Positions 37,785-50,712 of a stretch of 64,000 nucleotides of DNA are shown piece by piece; positions within the stretch are counted from its first letter, which is position 1, and each line of letters begins with the position of its first letter. Below the pieces are notes generated by a model, which was given only the letters and a program-made list of their open reading frames with translations, had not been told where the DNA came from and ran no database searches. Source of the stretch: Metallyticus violacea. Its lineage: Eukaryota > Arthropoda > Insecta > Mantodea > Metallyticidae. The stretch covers positions 303,586,512 to 303,650,511 of the forward strand of contig CM060846.1 of assembly GCA_030762175.1 (NCBI GenBank). Direction: 5' to 3'. The position numbers were made by a program, and so were the translations under genes.

Positions 37785-39529
37785 AAACTGCGGAGCAAGT
37801 TAATATACGCACTGTACAATTCCCGACAGTATTTACTAAATTTGAAACATGTGACGAAAGGGGTGCCATCGTTCAAATTAGTTTGTTTAATACAGAATTC
37901 GCGTACCTTCATTATTTAATATAGTGTTAGGTTTTAATATTTTAATTGCTTGTAGGAAGATTCAACATCCCACAATGTGTTTTTGCTGCACTTTACCCTT
38001 TTCAATCCGTCTCATCTCATAAACAATGTGATGTTATATTGCCCCGTCAATTGCATTTTATACTAATTACACCTCCTAGCAGATGCACATTCCACTACTG
38101 TCATATAGCAGTTATCATGACATTAATTACATTGTATATATATTAAAATGTATTCTCTACTTTATTAGAAAAACAAAGTCATTTCTAAGAACGTGTTATT
38201 TATTTACTTACATGCAAGAAACACTCATTGTTATAAGGTACACTCAGTGGCATAAGGTCAACTTCGTGAATGTTTGAATTAATTATTTTCACCATTTTTG
38301 CACCTTTAACACCAATTTCCATGAAATGTGTATTACATGCCGACTTCCAACATTTAATATAAATCAACTTAAACTTATATCTTCATTTTTGGACAAATTT
38401 CGGCAATAAAGAAATGATGAAGAAAGGGGCATAGAAAATACCTCTCTCGATTTCGGAATTTGAAAAAAAAATGTTGCACTCGGACATTTAAATAGGGCGT
38501 TGGGCTTGCAGCTCTAGCTAAAACCTAATTGAATGTCTTAGCTGTTATTATCCATAATTTGTATTATATATCATATTGTTCACAAAAGAATATAGTTTTT
38601 CCTTAAAGTAAAAAAGCATTCTTAATCATTTCACACGTTCGGATTATCTTAACACCATTCAGCTGCATTGGGGAATAGTATATTATGATATTATTTTATC
38701 ATTTTACTCTTTATTCATGATAAATGTTTAAGATACGAGCGATATATGTTTCGTAATTTTTACGGATGCAATAATTATACAACATGAGAAACGATTTTGT
38801 TCGCTATCTTTTCTATACCAGAATAATAAAAGTATATTAATAATTTTAATAATAAAGTATAGTTTCAAATGAATGACTTTGAAGAGTGCCTTCGTTTATT
38901 ATACTTATTACATTATACAATCGAGGTTATTTGCTTTGTTTGTCTGTTATTATCGTCATTAACGAAAATAGATTTACTACTAGTAAATTTAACAAAGATA
39001 AAAAGGTTGAATTGTTATTAATGAGAAAATCTTTTATATTTATTTTTAGGAATGCGACAGTTTTTTTAATTAGATGCTCAATAAAAATGGTAATAATATT
39101 TCAGAATCTTTAGTGTTAGCCTGTATTTCAACTCAAGAAGCGCCTTGTAGTCCAGCGATTTGAAAATGATGAGAAGTGAAAATCGTAGTAAACACGACTG
39201 CGCAAGCAAGACAATGTGGTGATACGATACTGAAAATGCCTTGAAAAAGATGATTATGTGGACAAAATAACAATTTTTACTAACTTTATTTAAAAATAAA
39301 AAGTGCATTTAATATTTTTACTGAATTAAGGAAATTTACTTATCGTATAATCCCCATAGAATTATATTTTATTAGTCTTAAATTTTCGAAGTGAACATTA
39401 GCTCTGATATCATGTGTAAGTGAAATATCTTTCGCTATCTGAAAGTAATATGGTTTGTGCTCAAAATAGGTAAATGCGGGATCCACAATAGTGTCACGTT
39501 TATATCTATGTTTGTGCAAGATTTAGACT

Positions 39530-39530
<1 letters not shown>

Positions 39531-39596
<66 letters not shown>
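39531..39596. repeat. (AAT)n microsatellite
   Basis: About 22 pure trinucleotide units. The poly-Asn frame across it is an artefact. Confidence 0.97.
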
Positions 39597-39597
<1 letters not shown>

Positions 39598-40993
39598 GTT
39601 CTATACTTTTACTATTTTAATTGCAAATTTTTATTCAGAACAATTGATAAAGCATTCGTGAAATTATAGAGGTGATCTTTTACGTTTGAATTACCAAAAA
39701 TCGAAATAACTATTTTCTTCCTGAATACTTTCGAAGTAGAGCTCAATAATAAAAGGTCGTCATGAGTTTTCGAAAAAGGTGCATTGAGGTTCATGATGAC
39801 AAAATTATCACAGTATTCCATGTTGTTCACTTGACCTTACTTGTCATTTTACTAATGCTCCTCCGATTTTATCTACCAGTGCTTGCTTCTCTGTTAGAAA
39901 TGCCTGCGGCAGACATAGGGTCTGCCTCCACGAGTACGTCATTTCATTTTAATATGATATAGCGATGAGCTGCGGAAAAGGGAAAGTCATGGTTTATCTT
40001 CAGGTGCATGTACATCATCGCCAATTCCCCAAACTCAAAACATACTCTTATACTTTTTATCTCATTGTGCGCAGATCACATCACTTAGTTTTATACTTTG
40101 CATGACAAAAAATTATTAAGAGGTAAATTAATCTTGGTAAAGAGTGTCATATAATAATTTCATTGTTTGCTGTGCGTTCATGACATCTTTAATAGTTTGG
40201 CTAAAAAACTAATCTTGATATTTTTGGTTAAAGGTAAATAACGTTACATGAAAATAGTTAGAAGGATCTCACACGGAATGCAAGCAAATTGAGGACAGCT
40301 CCTGAATAATCGTCCTTAAAGTTACAAATAGCTTTAAAAGTAAAATGGAGAATACAAAACTACACATGCATTATGGTTTTAAACAACATTTGTGCACAAC
40401 GGTGAAATTAAAGGCTGGAGTTCTTAGTGTTTATAGGAATATAAATGGTAGGAGGAACATTGGCTAAATGAATTGGAAGCTTTGAGGTAATAATGATGCT
40501 GATTATGACGATAAATATTTTATTGACAGTAGATTTGATTTACAACTTTTGCCATTATCAGACAGAACCAATTAACGTGTCGTTGAAAATGTACACATTT
40601 AATTTTTACTGTATAAATAACTTTCAGAAAATAAAATTATAAAAATTCAAGTATGAATAATTTGAGTACTTTGAGTACATATTCACTTTAATTAATTAAT
40701 CAATAAACCACCACAATAAATTGTAAGATCATATACATTTCTAGGACTAAATATGTGAAAAATTAAAAATGACGTAAAGAGATTAGATATGTTACAAATT
40801 AAATTTCGTTCCTGATTGTACTGTTGCATTCTAATTGGTTCTTTTTAAAATTTAAAAATTTAGTTTTAAATGTACTACTCTTTTATTTGAATTGGTAAAT
40901 TATTGTGTATTTTAATTAATAGAGTTTTTTCTAGAATCTGCTTTCCATATTCCTTCTATGTAACGGGTGTTCCTAAATTCAATATTCCAGCTT

Positions 40994-41389
40994 CTAGAGA
41001 AAACACATGAGTTCAAAAGGAATACTTTTTGTTAAGTAACAACAGGTTTGAAATACACAGTGTGTGTCAACCTTCCAAAAAAAATTAATTGAAATTGAAG
41101 ATGTATTTGAGAATAAAAAATTACACATTTTTAACTGATTACAACAATTGTTGTCCAAAAACCATTGATATGCACAATCTGTTAAACACATCATGGCGTC
41201 TCGATAGCAACATTTATCTGCAAATTCTGCAAGACACACTGCCCGTGTCATCTTCTTGACATTTAGCGTTACATGTGGTATCAACACGATGGTGCGCTTC
41301 CTTAATTGCTCATTGTAGTTAGTGTTTGAACCGCGCATTAGGTAAGCAATGAATTGCGCTGCGGTGAACGCATTGTCTGATCTACTCAT
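40994..41389 (-). CDS. Unidentified 131-residue open frame
   Basis: Starts at an ATG at 41389 (MSRSDNAFTAAQFIAYLMRG) and runs to 40994. It is cysteine-rich in the middle (ADKCCYRDAMMCLTDCAYQ) with a hydrophobic C-terminal third. I do not recognise it. Just beyond its end the plus strand reads GTAACGGGTGTTCCTAAATT (40961-40980), which looks like the end of an insect DNA transposon. The frame may therefore lie inside a decayed element. No host-gene context exists nearby, and chance is a real alternative. Confidence 0.2.
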   Translation of the reverse strand: MSRSDNAFTAAQFIAYLMRGSNTNYNEQLRKRTIVLIPHVTLNVKKMTRAVCLAEFADKCCYRDAMMCLTDCAYQWFLDNNCCNQLKMCNFLFSNTSSISINFFWKVDTHCVFQTCCYLTKSIPFELMCFL

Positions 41390-42689
41390 TCACCCGACTT
41401 GTGTGGCTCTTGATCAGCTTGCCAGTTGAATCACAGGAGCTCATCGCTCGGGTGCATGCAGCTGCTAACTCTGCGCACAATGCCTGAAGCCTTTGAACGT
41501 ACAGGACAGACCGTCATATTGTAGCAAGAGGCCAAATTTTTTATGAGTTTTTGTGATAGATTAAAATTAAAAAGTTAAATATAATCGTTTTATTCTAAAT
41601 TAGCATTGGAAAACCTTTTCTATCTTACTCTTCATAGGTCGGATATTTGCTCAATTTTGGATCTATGTTCATATAACAATTTTTTTCTCTTTTCTGTTGT
41701 TTCTATAAATTTGAATAGTGAATATAGGAACATCCGGCATACATCTTGTCTACTCCTAGAATGGAAGAAGTATTTGTTTGAATTTTTGGAATGCTGTGCT
41801 TATTTTGTAGTTGAGTGATTAACCAATAATCATTCACTATTTACTTTCCTATAGGAAAATCTTTAATTCATTCTACAGTAATTGATTATTATGTCAGTGC
41901 AATGACAACTGTTAGCCAAAATGATTCCAGGAGACTTCTATGTATGAATAAAAACCTGTTCTATAGCCACATTTGCGAGCGTGTTCCTAATCATTCAGGC
42001 ATTTGCGAGCGTTTCTATCGAGGGGTGAAAGGGAACAAGTAAAATATTTATTGTGCAATTGCTTTCCTTCACACTTTATCCAGATTTAGGATTGGCAACA
42101 AGTTTCTGGCGTGTTTAACAACTGGATGAACTTTCGTTGTCACTTTCTTTCTGTACAATTGTGGCACCGATTGGGTTCGTTGTAAACATATTTAATATGT
42201 GCAAATATTAAATTCTATTTACATAATTATAACAATTTAAGAGAACCGTTGTCCCGTTGTCAACTTTATACACTGTCAATATTGTAAGAGAATCTTTTGA
42301 TAGTTTGTTCTCATTCTACCTTATGAGTATATGGCATTGTCTTGAACAACAGTTTTATATCTTGTAACTTCGAAATTCTGTAAAACTTTCGTATTCTTTC
42401 GTCCAATTTTACGTAATCTCTTCATCTGCATTTTCCCTCTTAACTCAAACTTGTACGTTCATATATGTGATCATTGTATTGAGCTTCTCCTTTTAAGCAT
42501 TTAATCAATTGGTACACAGTATGATTGGATTTACCAAATATTAAGTGTATGGTTCCATCCTTCTACAACATTGTATGTTGTGTGTTGCTGCTGATGATAG
42601 TTCCACATTTGACTAGAAATGACTGAATCCTGCAGCCATTGATCCAAATTGTATGCAGTTTTCCGTTATTTGGTGCACCTTCCATGATG

Positions 42690-43090
42690 GAGAGCCGTGC
42701 GATAGGAATGCCAGCCATTGCGACTTGAGGTCGTGTTTCTGTATCTGTTGTGTAGTCCTTTATTAAATCCAGTTGTTGAACTTTGCACCAAAGGCACTGG
42801 TTAAGGTGATAGTTGCATCCGCTAATCTGCACATCAGGAAAAACTGCTTCTTCGAAATCCATTTTAATGAACAATGGATTACAGTCCTTATCTGCTTTAC
42901 GAGGATGAAGAAACTGTTATACGTATTTAAGTTTCTTCTCGGTAAAAACCCATAAATTGAACGAATTAGGTTGGTTTCCTCCGCAGAGTTTCCTATATCA
43001 GTATGCATCGTGTACAACTGATTGAACTGTTTACATCAGCTCTTGAAAGTTCCCGCCATAAAGAAAGTGCTGTGCTCAACCATGTGCTTT
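42690..43090 (-). pseudogene. MULE (Mutator-like) transposase relic
   Basis: On the minus strand from about 43088 the translation follows the DDE core of a MULE transposase. EHSTFFMAGTFKS corresponds to the family's F-A-D-G-T-F block, with the first catalytic Asp missing. QLYTMHTDIGNSAEETNLI corresponds to the LYTIHG block. MDFEEAVFPDVQISGCNYHL carries the second Asp (MDFE) and the conserved C-x2-H. LWCKVQQLDLIKDYTTD follows as in the family. There is one in-frame stop after FKS and a frameshift near 42870. Neither the N-terminal zinc-finger domain nor terminal inverted repeats were found. The assignment rests on the order and spacing of four motifs. Confidence 0.75.
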
Positions 43091-44883
43091 TGTCCCTTCT
43101 TAAAACAAAATATTTAAGTTAGCCCCTCGGTGCTACCATCATTCACTTTTAAAATGTCTTCAGGTTAAGTAATTTTTTCCGCACTTGGGGGTCCGACGGT
43201 GTATCCATATTTTCTTTTTTCACGCGCTTTTTGTCCTCTTTATAGACTGGTACTCTGTTACGAAATCTTAATCTTTGTGAGATAACTGTCCAAATTCTTC
43301 CCAATATAGAGATCTTATGGGGTGATCTTCCCCAAATGGCTTTTTTCATAATATGTAGCGCATCTTTTACTTCTGCTAACAGGCTTGTTAGTTCACAGGA
43401 GCAAATTGTACTAATCCGCAAGAAGCCTCCCCTTACAACACTGAGGCTTCTCCTTTAAACAAATCCAGTCTAGATTTACGTTCTTGAAGCTTCGCTGAAG
43501 TCGATACTGGAATCCGTTATGGTTCTTCTTTTTGTTTTAATAATTTTTACCACATTTATTATGTGGTGATCTGAAGAAGAGCCTCAGGGTTCGGAGATTA
43601 GACACCAACCAATTGATCGGTACATGATACATCGGATATGATACATATAGCACATGACGATGATTTATATTTGGGTATGTCCTAACGCTTATCCAAGAGG
43701 TTGAAACCGGAAGTGTCTTAAAAATCCGTTTTTAATAATTGTTTCTGATGGTAATTATTATAATAAAAATTATATTTAAGTTCAGGTATTGTTTAACATA
43801 GTCAAGAATGATACAATAATCAAGGGTATCAATATTATAGATATGATCAGGATTTCAATACTATAATTGTTATTGCATGTATATAGATATGTCTTTTTGT
43901 TCAACGAGTAACATGCAGACAAGGGTCACATTTCTGAACATCTGTCAAAAAGGCAGACTGTGTAACAATAGGACATGCAGGTCTTTTGTCGGTACAGTTA
44001 AGAAGAAGACAATAGACTCGCCACGAAAGAAAGTAGACTTTTTTTTAACATTAGACCCATTTCACCCTTCAAATCCTCCCAGACAGGCCTGACGAAGAGA
44101 CTAAATGTTTTATTACATTTTAAACTGGACACAGCAAGAAATATAATTTCAGTTGGTAACAGTACTTGTCATTCAAAAGAAGCTCCCCTGCGAAAACAGG
44201 TGTCTTAAAAAAACAAAATTTTATCTATTTCCGACACTCTTAAAGGAATACCGCTTATATGGCCGAAATGTGCCTTATACCAAACAAAACCTAAGTGTGC
44301 GGATCTGAGTATTAGGAAATTAAAAAAAAAAAAATAAAAAAAGTAACGGGGAAGAAAAACTTCAACAAGCCCTTACATCGAAGTGAATTGGTTATAAGAA
44401 AGTTTTACAGTAAAATTATAGGCGGCAGTCACGCGTGAAATTGTTACGGAGTGTTGCAGATAGAGTTAAAATTAAAGTTACGTGAATAGTGTATTTAAAT
44501 CGTCGAGTGGTGAACTTTAGCCTAAAGGAAACTATGCAGTAAATGCCCAAACCAGAATTATAACCACACGACAGACGCACATCGTGTTCCTAAATCCTTC
44601 AATTGCCCAATAAATTAAAAATTCAACCAGATTGTATTATTGTATTATTCCAATGCAGAATCCCCTTCCTTCTCTAATGACATCACGTCATTAAAAACAG
44701 TTCACATTCCCCCGAGATTCTTATCCTGTGCTTTGGAACCATGGAATAGGAAACATTGAACTCTAGACTTCAAGAGCCGAGGCAAGGCAGGAAGATCATT
44801 TAATCATCTAATTAATATTCAGTATTCAGAAATTAAAGATCATATTAAAATCCCCAGTAAATAACTCCCCCACCAATAGTAAC
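43091..44883. other. Unrecognised sequence
   Basis: Frames at 43149-43421 (minus, 90 residues) and 43877-44092 (plus, 71 residues) have no recognisable domains. An A-rich run lies near 44322-44341. Confidence 0.4.
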
Positions 44884-44896
44884 TGTTCCAAGGTAC
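44884..44896. repeat. Target-site duplication, 5' side of LINE copy 2
   Basis: TGTTCCAAGGTAC, repeated exactly at 50734-50746. Confidence 0.95.
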
Positions 44897-45317
44897 CCCT
44901 CAGGGGCCCAATTTTTAGGTACAGGGCGTAGCGACCCCGAGGCACCCGAACTGCTCCCTCAGGTCCGCGCTCAGCGCGTTTGACTCCTTTTTATTTAGCC
45001 TCTTTTATTGTTTTATTTGTCCTACTTCCCTGTTCTTCGTCTTATGGGTGCCCCCGTGTTTGACACGGTAAAATGTGACTGGGTAACGCCGTGACTCCCA
45101 GCACAGGGTTATCATGTAGGACGGGAGCGTATCCCCTGGTAAAGGCCAGGCCCGGGGAAGGCCGTTGCATGAGCTGTTTAACTTCCTGCAGGCGATTGGG
45201 TCCCTTTGTCAACCCATAGGAAGGTGTGACCCTGACGTGATTTTTTGTCTAGGCCAGGACAGGTCACCTAAGCCGGGGTGGCACCCAGGAAGCAGCCTGC
45301 CATCGGAGACAGTTGCA
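44897..45317 (+). promoter_or_regulatory. LINE copy 2 5' leader
   Basis: Homologous throughout to 30799-31220. The terminal module has GGGCGTAGCGACCCCGAGG as in copy 1, with one change that weakens the hairpin stem (CAGGG for CGGGG). It is the probable internal promoter, by analogy with other LINEs. Confidence 0.6.
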
Positions 45318-46498
45318 ATGGTGGAGGAATAAATCGCTATGGTACTGGAAAACAATCCTTTACATTTTAAACGTAAAAGAGTTGACGTAAAAGAAGTATG
45401 CGAGAAGTCTTTCCCTCGATACTTGGTTATTAGCCGTACAGAAGAGAGCCAGTCGTTTACGACCGTAAATCCATTCAAGATTCAGAAGGGCATTGATGCC
45501 ATAGCTGGACCCGTTAAGTCCTGTACCCGTCTACGCAACGGATTACTTTTGATGGAGACACTTAGCCTGTCTCAAAGCAACTCGTTGCTCAAGGCGACGC
45601 TACTCCACGGTTATCCCGTCCGTGTCGAGAAATATAGGACCATGAATTCGTCGCGAGGAGTTGTTACTACCAATGTTCTAGACGGAATGACCGACCCGGA
45701 AATCCACAGTTGTCTGGAAGACCAAGGGGTCACCTCAGTTTATCGTGTACAGGCAAGGAAAGAGGGGGAATTACAGCCAACCCGGACTCTTTTCCTAACA
45801 TTCGACAGGGTCGAATTGCCACAGAGGATAAAGGCGGGCTACGAGGTGATAGAAGTGTAACAATCTGCTCCTGTCTGCGTCAACTGCCGCGGCGACCATC
45901 CAGCCTCGTCCCGCGACTGCCCTCGTTTTAGAGAGGAGCGCTGTATTCAGGAGATCCGGGTAAAGGAAAAACTCTCCTTTACTGAAACCCGGAAGCGATT
46001 CCAGTCTCGCCAACCTGTCGTGTCTAAGACTGGCACCTACAGCGCAGCAGCTTCTTTTACGCCCAAGAAGTGCAATAGCAGTACGCAGACTTGCGACCTT
46101 GTTTTTACACGGGTCCCAACTACGCCTAGTTCTCCAAAGCGCTCTACCGCGAAGCCCAAAGCGATAGTTTTTAATGCCCCTGAAATTAAGTTCAGGACGA
46201 GTTTTACCCGAACAGATTTTTTAAAGTCGTCAACTCCGGTAGAGAAGAAAAAGAGCCCTTCTCCTCCTCGGAGGTCACGCTCCCATGATGGGAGCAAACC
46301 CGCTAGGCGGTCGCCGTCGCCGCCTATACCGACATCCAACCGATTCCAGGCGTTGGAATCGGCGGATGCTTCTCAGCGGGAGAGCCCTCCCTCTGAGGAG
46401 GTCATGGAGCAGGAAGTACCAGCTCCAGGAAAACCACCGAGCCCCACGCGATTGAAAAAAAAGGACGTTTAATTCGCCCTGGACCGTCCAAAAAGTGA
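45318..46498 (+). pseudogene. LINE copy 2 ORF1 (broken)
   Basis: The native start, judged by copy 1, is the ATG at 45318, but codon 5 is TAA (45330-45332). A downstream ATG at 45339 gives a 173-residue frame with the conserved body (FPRYLVISRTEESQSF, TRTLFLTFDRVELP). Relative to copy 1, about 123 bp is deleted in frame at 45858. This removes the first two zinc knuckles and creates a TAA at the junction. The third knuckle (CVNCRGDHPASSRDC) and the proline/serine-rich tail remain in the same frame. An extra A in the A8 run at 46455-46462 ends the frame early at 46472; the ancestral stop is at 46496-46498. Confidence 0.92.
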
Positions 46499-46537
46499 GG
46501 AGGTAATTTTTTTTGCTTCTTTTATCAGATTTTAACA

Positions 46538-49500
46538 ATGGCTATCTTGTCGTGGAATATGCGTGGTCTCCGTAGTCGAAGACCTGACCTCGAGTTAATT
46601 TTACGCTCTACTGACCCTCCGCTTGTGTGTCTCCAAGAGACCAAACTTCACCCACAAGATTCTTTTAATTTACACGGTTACTCTTCGGTGAGATTTGATC
46701 TCCCTCCCGAAGATGGCACTCCCGCTCACGACGGAGTTTTAATTTTAATTCGCCATGACGTATACAGTACTTCATTAAAGCTCCGGACTCCATTACAGGC
46801 TGCTGCAGCTACAGTTCACTTTTCTGGCCTTTGTTTTTCTGTGTGCACAGTTTATTTACCTCCGTCCGGCACCATCACCACAGTTGACCTGGACGGTCTT
46901 CTGTCTCAGCTACCACCCCCTGTTCTTCTTTTGGGGGATTTCAATGCACACCATCTCCTATGGGGTTCCACCACGGAGTGTGCAAGGGGTAGCCTTTTAG
47001 GCGACTTTTTCTTTCGTCCCAATCTTATACTTCTCAATACTGGTCAACCTACTTTTCTCTCTGACAGCACTCATAGCTTTTCACACTTGGACTTATCCAT
47101 TTGTTCTGCCTCACTTGCTGTACATTTCACCTGGAACGTCATCTCCGATTCATATTCCAGTGACCTTTTTCCGTGTCAGATCCATGTACTCTCTTCAAAC
47201 GCACATTCACAGCTCGCGCCAAAATGGCTCATTGAAAAGGCGAATTGGCCTCTCTTTCGAACTATGGCCGAATTTTCAGGGTGTGAATTTCCATCTATCG
47301 ACGTCGCGATCGAGCACCTCCGTTCGGTCATAATAACAGCCGCAGTTCAGGCTATTCCCCGGTCGTCTTGTCACCCCAGACGCTTACCGGTTCCCTGGTG
47401 GACCGATGAAAGCCGGGATGCATTGCGTGCACGCCGAGGTGCTCTCCGAGTTTTTCGTCGCCACCCTACTTTAGCAACTATGATTTGCTATAAACAACTT
47501 CGCGCCAAATGCCGCCGAGTCATTAAGGATAGCAAAAAGGCTTCTTGGATTTCTTTTACCTCTTCTTTTAACCGCACAACGCCTTCACCCGTAGTTTGGG
47601 AACGGCTACGCCGCGTTGCTGGCAAACCAAGATTTACACCTATACCCGGTCTTAGGATTTTAAATCGAGTGCTCACTACTCCGACTGACGTCGCCAATGT
47701 TTTAGGACGAACCTTCGCTGATGTTTCGTGCTCCGCCAATTACCCGGCTTCATTTCGCGCACTAAAGGAGCAGGTTGAGTCGAAAGGTTTCTCATTTGCC
47801 TCCGACCATCAGGAGAGCTACAACGTTTCTTTTACCGCCAGGGAACTGGAGCATGCCCTTTCTACCTCTCGACATTGCGCACCGGGGCCAGATGACATTC
47901 ATGTTGCTATGTTGCAGCATTTATCAGCAGAAGGCAAAGCTTTTTTATTACGAACTTTTAATTTTATTTGGTGTCATGGCACATTTCCTAGCGCTTGGCG
48001 ATTGGCCACCGTCATTCCTATACCTAAGCCTGGAAAGGACCCACAACTTCCTTCCAGTTACCGTCCGATTTCCCTCACCAGCTGCGTTTGCAAGGTGATG
48101 GAACGCATGATTAACGGACGGCTCATGTGGTGGTTAGAGTCGAGGCAACTATTAACGAACGCCCAGTGTGGTTTCCGGCGTCAGCGTTCCTCAGTCGACC
48201 ATCTTGTGTCTCTAACTACCCATGTAATGGACGGTTTTGTACGCAAGTGCCAAACGGTTGCTGTGTTTTTCGATTTAGAGAAAGCGTACGATACCTGCTG
48301 GAGAGGCGGTATTCTCCGAACGCTTCACGATTGGAACATACGTGGGCGTATGTCTGTTTTTATTCAGGAATTTATGAAATACCGGGTTTTTTTAATGTTC
48401 GCGTGGGATCAGTTTTATCATCTAGTTTTATTCAACAGGACTGTGTACCTCGGGGCTCGGTACTTAGCTGCACACTGTTTGCCATTGCTATTAATTCTTA
48501 TCACTGAGTGTTTACCGCCATGAATGCAATCGTCGTTGTTCGTTGACGAAATTTGCCATCTTTCTTTCCTCTCGGAGAACCTGTCTCTTGGAACGCCGCC
48601 TCCAATGCTGTCTCGACCGCCTTTACGCTTGGAGTGTATCTCACGGGTTCCGTTTCTCCGCAGAGAAGACCGTCTGTATGAACTTCTGGCGCCACAAGGA
48701 GTATCCTCCACCTTCGCTCCATCTTGGCCCAGGCGCTCTCTCTTTTGCAGACGAAGTTAGGTTCCTTGACTTGGTGTTTGATAGGAAATTATGCTGGTCA
48801 TCGCATATAGCACAACTCAGAGGCAAGTGTGAACGTTCTCTTTGTATTTTACGTGTTTTAAGTGGCACATCTTGGGGAGCTGACCGGACTGTTCTTTTAC
48901 GTTTTTATCGCTCACTCATCCGATCGAAACTGGATTATGGCTGTGTGGTTTACGGCTCAGCGCGACCTTCTGTGCTTCGTCGCCTTAACCCGATTCATCA
49001 CCGGGGTATCCGTGTTGGCATTGGAGCATTCCCCACCAGTCCTGTGTTGAGTTTATGTGCGGAGTCTGGAGAACCTCCGTTGTTTTATCGTAGGGATGTT
49101 TTACTTTCTGCTTACGGTTGTCGCTTAGCTGCGCAACCTCGTCATCCCACAAATGGGCCGTTTTTAATGTGTCTTTTGATCGTTTGTATGCTGCTCGGTC
49201 TTTTTCTCCTAAGCCTGCTGGCTTTCGTTTTATGAGCATTTTACAGACTTTGGACTTCGACTTGCCTGCTTTCTTCATAGCCGGGGAAAATTATTCTCCC
49301 CCTTGGCTTTTAGCAGAGGCCCCCGTTCATCTCGGGCTTACGTCCTGTCCAAAATCTTCGACCGCAGCACATATTATTCGTTGTTCTTTTAGCGAGATCA
49401 AATCCTCTTTTAATGACTGGAATTTTATCTATACCGACGGCTCGAAATCTGACACAGGAGTAGGATGTGCTTTTGTTTTTAATGGGGCGAGTTTTACGTA

Positions 49501-50230
49501 TGGTCTTAATGTTGCAACATCTATTTTTATGGCGGAGCTTTATGCTATTTATCGGGCGATTTTATTTATTTCCGATCAGGGGCTGGGGAACAGTGTCATA
49601 TGTTCGAACTCTTTGAGTGCAATTTTAAGTTTTAAACATGTGTACAATCACCACCCTCTTGTACAGATGGTCCAAAATGTAGTATTAACCCTTTTCGACG
49701 CTGGCGTCAGGGTAAAACTACTATGAGTGCCTGGGCACGTCGGACTCCCAGGTAATGAGGCCGCAGATGTTGCAGCAAAATCCGCTCTTTTAGACCCTGC
49801 TGAGTATGAGCAGCGTTTTTATTTCGGGGATTTTATACATTCTTTACGTAGAGCCATTATTTCGCGCTGGCGCGAGGAGTGGGAATTACTCTCAACTAAT
49901 AAGCTTCGTGAATGTAAATCCGCCCCTTTTAACTGGTCGACTTCTTCTCGAGCTGTTCGTCGCGAAGAAGTAATTTTAGCTCGTCTTAGAATTGGGCATT
50001 GCCGTTTTAGTCACTCTCACCTTTTTAATGGTCAACCCGCTCCAGCTTGCCCTCACTGTGACCACCCCTTTACAGCGCGTCACATTTTAATTGATTGCCA
50101 TCATCTGACAGCTTTTAGAAATAACCTAGGTTTGCCCTCCTCTATTGAGGACTTACTTGCAGATGATGTTGTTGCTGTTGAGCATGTGCTCCGTTTTATC
50201 CGTGTTTGTGGTTTTTGGAGCAAGGTGTGA
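46538..50230 (+). pseudogene. LINE copy 2 ORF2: endonuclease, RT, RNase H (broken)
   Basis: The ATG at 46538 begins a 661-residue frame covering the endonuclease and most of the RT. The endonuclease keeps QETK and LLLGDFNAHH, but its last motif reads SSDLFP in place of SDHF. RT block A is intact (FFDLEKAYD). A T7 run at 48387-48393 has two extra bases relative to copy 1 and shifts the frame. A further +1 near 48497, a TGA for Gly near 48522 and a damaged catalytic box (FVDE at about 48540-48551 for FVDD) follow. RNase H continues at 49400-49790 with YTDGSKSD and AELYAI, but CSDSLSA reads CSNSLSA, and a TGA replaces Trp at 49724-49726 just before VPGHVGLPGNEAAD. The C-terminal CCHC motif (CPHCDHPFTARHILIDC) and the native stop at 50228 are intact. 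Confidence 0.93.
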
Positions 50231-50680
50231 GGATTTATCTTTTTACCCATGATGGCATTTTAAGACTCTTTTAAGACTGTTGTTATTTCTGCTTTTGCTG
50301 AATCATTTTAGTACCAGTCTTTAATTGAGTTGTGGTATATTGCCCTTGTTATTGTTTTGGGGTTTTATTGTTATCATTTTAGACCTTTATATTAATGGTT
50401 TGTTTTCAGTTTTTGCTGATGAGTTTTACGACCAATTTTTATTTGTAGTAGTATTGTTAGTTTTAGGGTTTTATTTTACCCATTTTTAGACCGTTATAGG
50501 ACTGTTGTTTTTTTGCTCTTGCGGCTGTTTTAATACCAGTCCTTTGTTTGTTGACCATTACACCCACTTGTTATTTGTTATGGGTTTTTATTTTGTTGCA
50601 CAACGTGCTATTGTTTTTAACTTATGCACTTTTTGTGTTAACTATATATTTTTTAGTTCTGGCGCAGTTTTTAGTGTGTT
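50231..50680 (+). repeat. T-rich 3' untranslated region with degenerate tandem units
   Basis: Three loosely similar units of about 105-115 bp contain GGGTTTTATT and ACTGTTGTT motifs followed by ACCAGT/ACCAAT. Copy 1 has about 200 bp less here, which fits loss or gain of units. Confidence 0.5.
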
Positions 50681-50681
50681 T

Positions 50682-50712
50682 GGGCGCTAATGACCATGGC
50701 AGTTGTGCGCCC
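50682..50712 (+). other. 3'-terminal stem-loop of LINE copy 2
   Basis: GGGCGC pairs with GCGCCC around TAATGACCATGGCAGTTGT, just before the CTTAAGCC and ATC-repeat tail. It is the counterpart of 25623-25652 and resembles the end of SINE B. Confidence 0.7.

Larger units (their letters stand above)
37785..42689. other. 4.9 kb of mostly unrecognised AT-rich sequence
   Basis: Apart from one AAT microsatellite and the unidentified 131-residue frame at 40994-41389, nothing can be supported. Confidence 0.4.
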
